Source of the DNA: a virus
Virus record (IMG/VR): IMGVR_UViG_3300011129_000151
Span: 455 to 22,684 of that record
Direction: 5' to 3' (one strand)
DNA: 22,230 nt
This document shows positions 22,162 through 22,230 of the stretch, piece after piece. The notes below the pieces were generated by a model. The model saw nothing but the letters and a program-made list of their open reading frames with translations, searched no databases and was not told the origin of the DNA. The translations under genes and the position numbers were made by a program. Position 1 is the first letter of the stretch; every line of letters begins with the position of its first letter.

Positions 22162-22230
22162 AGATCGGAAGAGCACACGTCTGAACTCCAGTCACAGACA
22201 AAAAGCGCGTATGCCGTCTTATGCTTGAAA
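22162..22230 (+). other. Illumina TruSeq adapter left in the assembly
   Basis: From 22162, AGATCGGAAGAGC begins a 34-base perfect match to the TruSeq read-1 adapter, to 22195. Next come an index-like stretch (22196-22203), a degraded ATCT, CGTATGCCGTCTT (22208-22220) and TGCTTGAAA at the very end. These bases are synthetic and should be trimmed. The mismatches in the distal part suggest it came from few reads. Confidence 0.98.

Overview
The window is the left-running morphogenesis region of a long-tailed, non-contractile (siphovirus-like) double-stranded DNA bacteriophage or prophage. Every convincing gene is on the minus strand, so transcription runs from right to left. The sequence is AT-rich, genes are tightly packed, and many start codons overlap the previous stop (ATGA, TAATG, TGATG). 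The last 69 bases (22162-22230) are Illumina TruSeq adapter, so this is an assembled contig and its true phage sequence ends at or before 22161. A Gram-negative host is inferred from a lambda-like gene order and a P22-like coat. No integrase, repressor, replication gene, tRNA or CRISPR array is visible.

Reading in the direction of transcription: an upstream region with a candidate promoter (21940-22161); small terminase, large terminase (TTG start) and a DUF4055-type portal; a scaffolding protein; a P22-like coat protein followed by two hairpins, one with a U-run like an intrinsic terminator; four neck or tail-completion proteins (adaptor, stopper, tail-completion, tail terminator); the tail tube protein; tail assembly chaperone G and its -1 frameshifted G-T fusion; a 761-residue tape measure protein; two tandem paralogous distal tail proteins with a discoidin-like segment; a 966-residue tail hub carrying an N-terminal lectin-like domain; a series of fibre or tip proteins; a 732-residue right-handed beta-helix tailspike with a carbohydrate-binding-like C-terminus; an unknown protein; two small membrane proteins that look like a lysis cassette; and an exported Fn3-like protein cut off by the left end of the window.

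Together these genes package DNA (terminase, portal), build the capsid (scaffold, coat), close the head and join it to a tail (neck proteins), make a tail of set length (tube, chaperones, tape measure), and recognise and probably degrade a surface glycan (discoidin-like, lectin-like and beta-helix proteins).

The most unusual signal is a pair of 38-39-base leaders, directly before the scaffold gene and before the tail chaperone gene. Each has two hairpins with the same loops (UGG, then UUGGG), nearly the same spacing and different but compensating stems. Both genes encode assembly factors that normally do not remain in the virion, which suggests a shared post-transcriptional control. The frameshift site is also unusually complete: an A AAU UUU heptamer, a 6-base spacer and an 8-bp stem whose loop holds the zero-frame stop codon.
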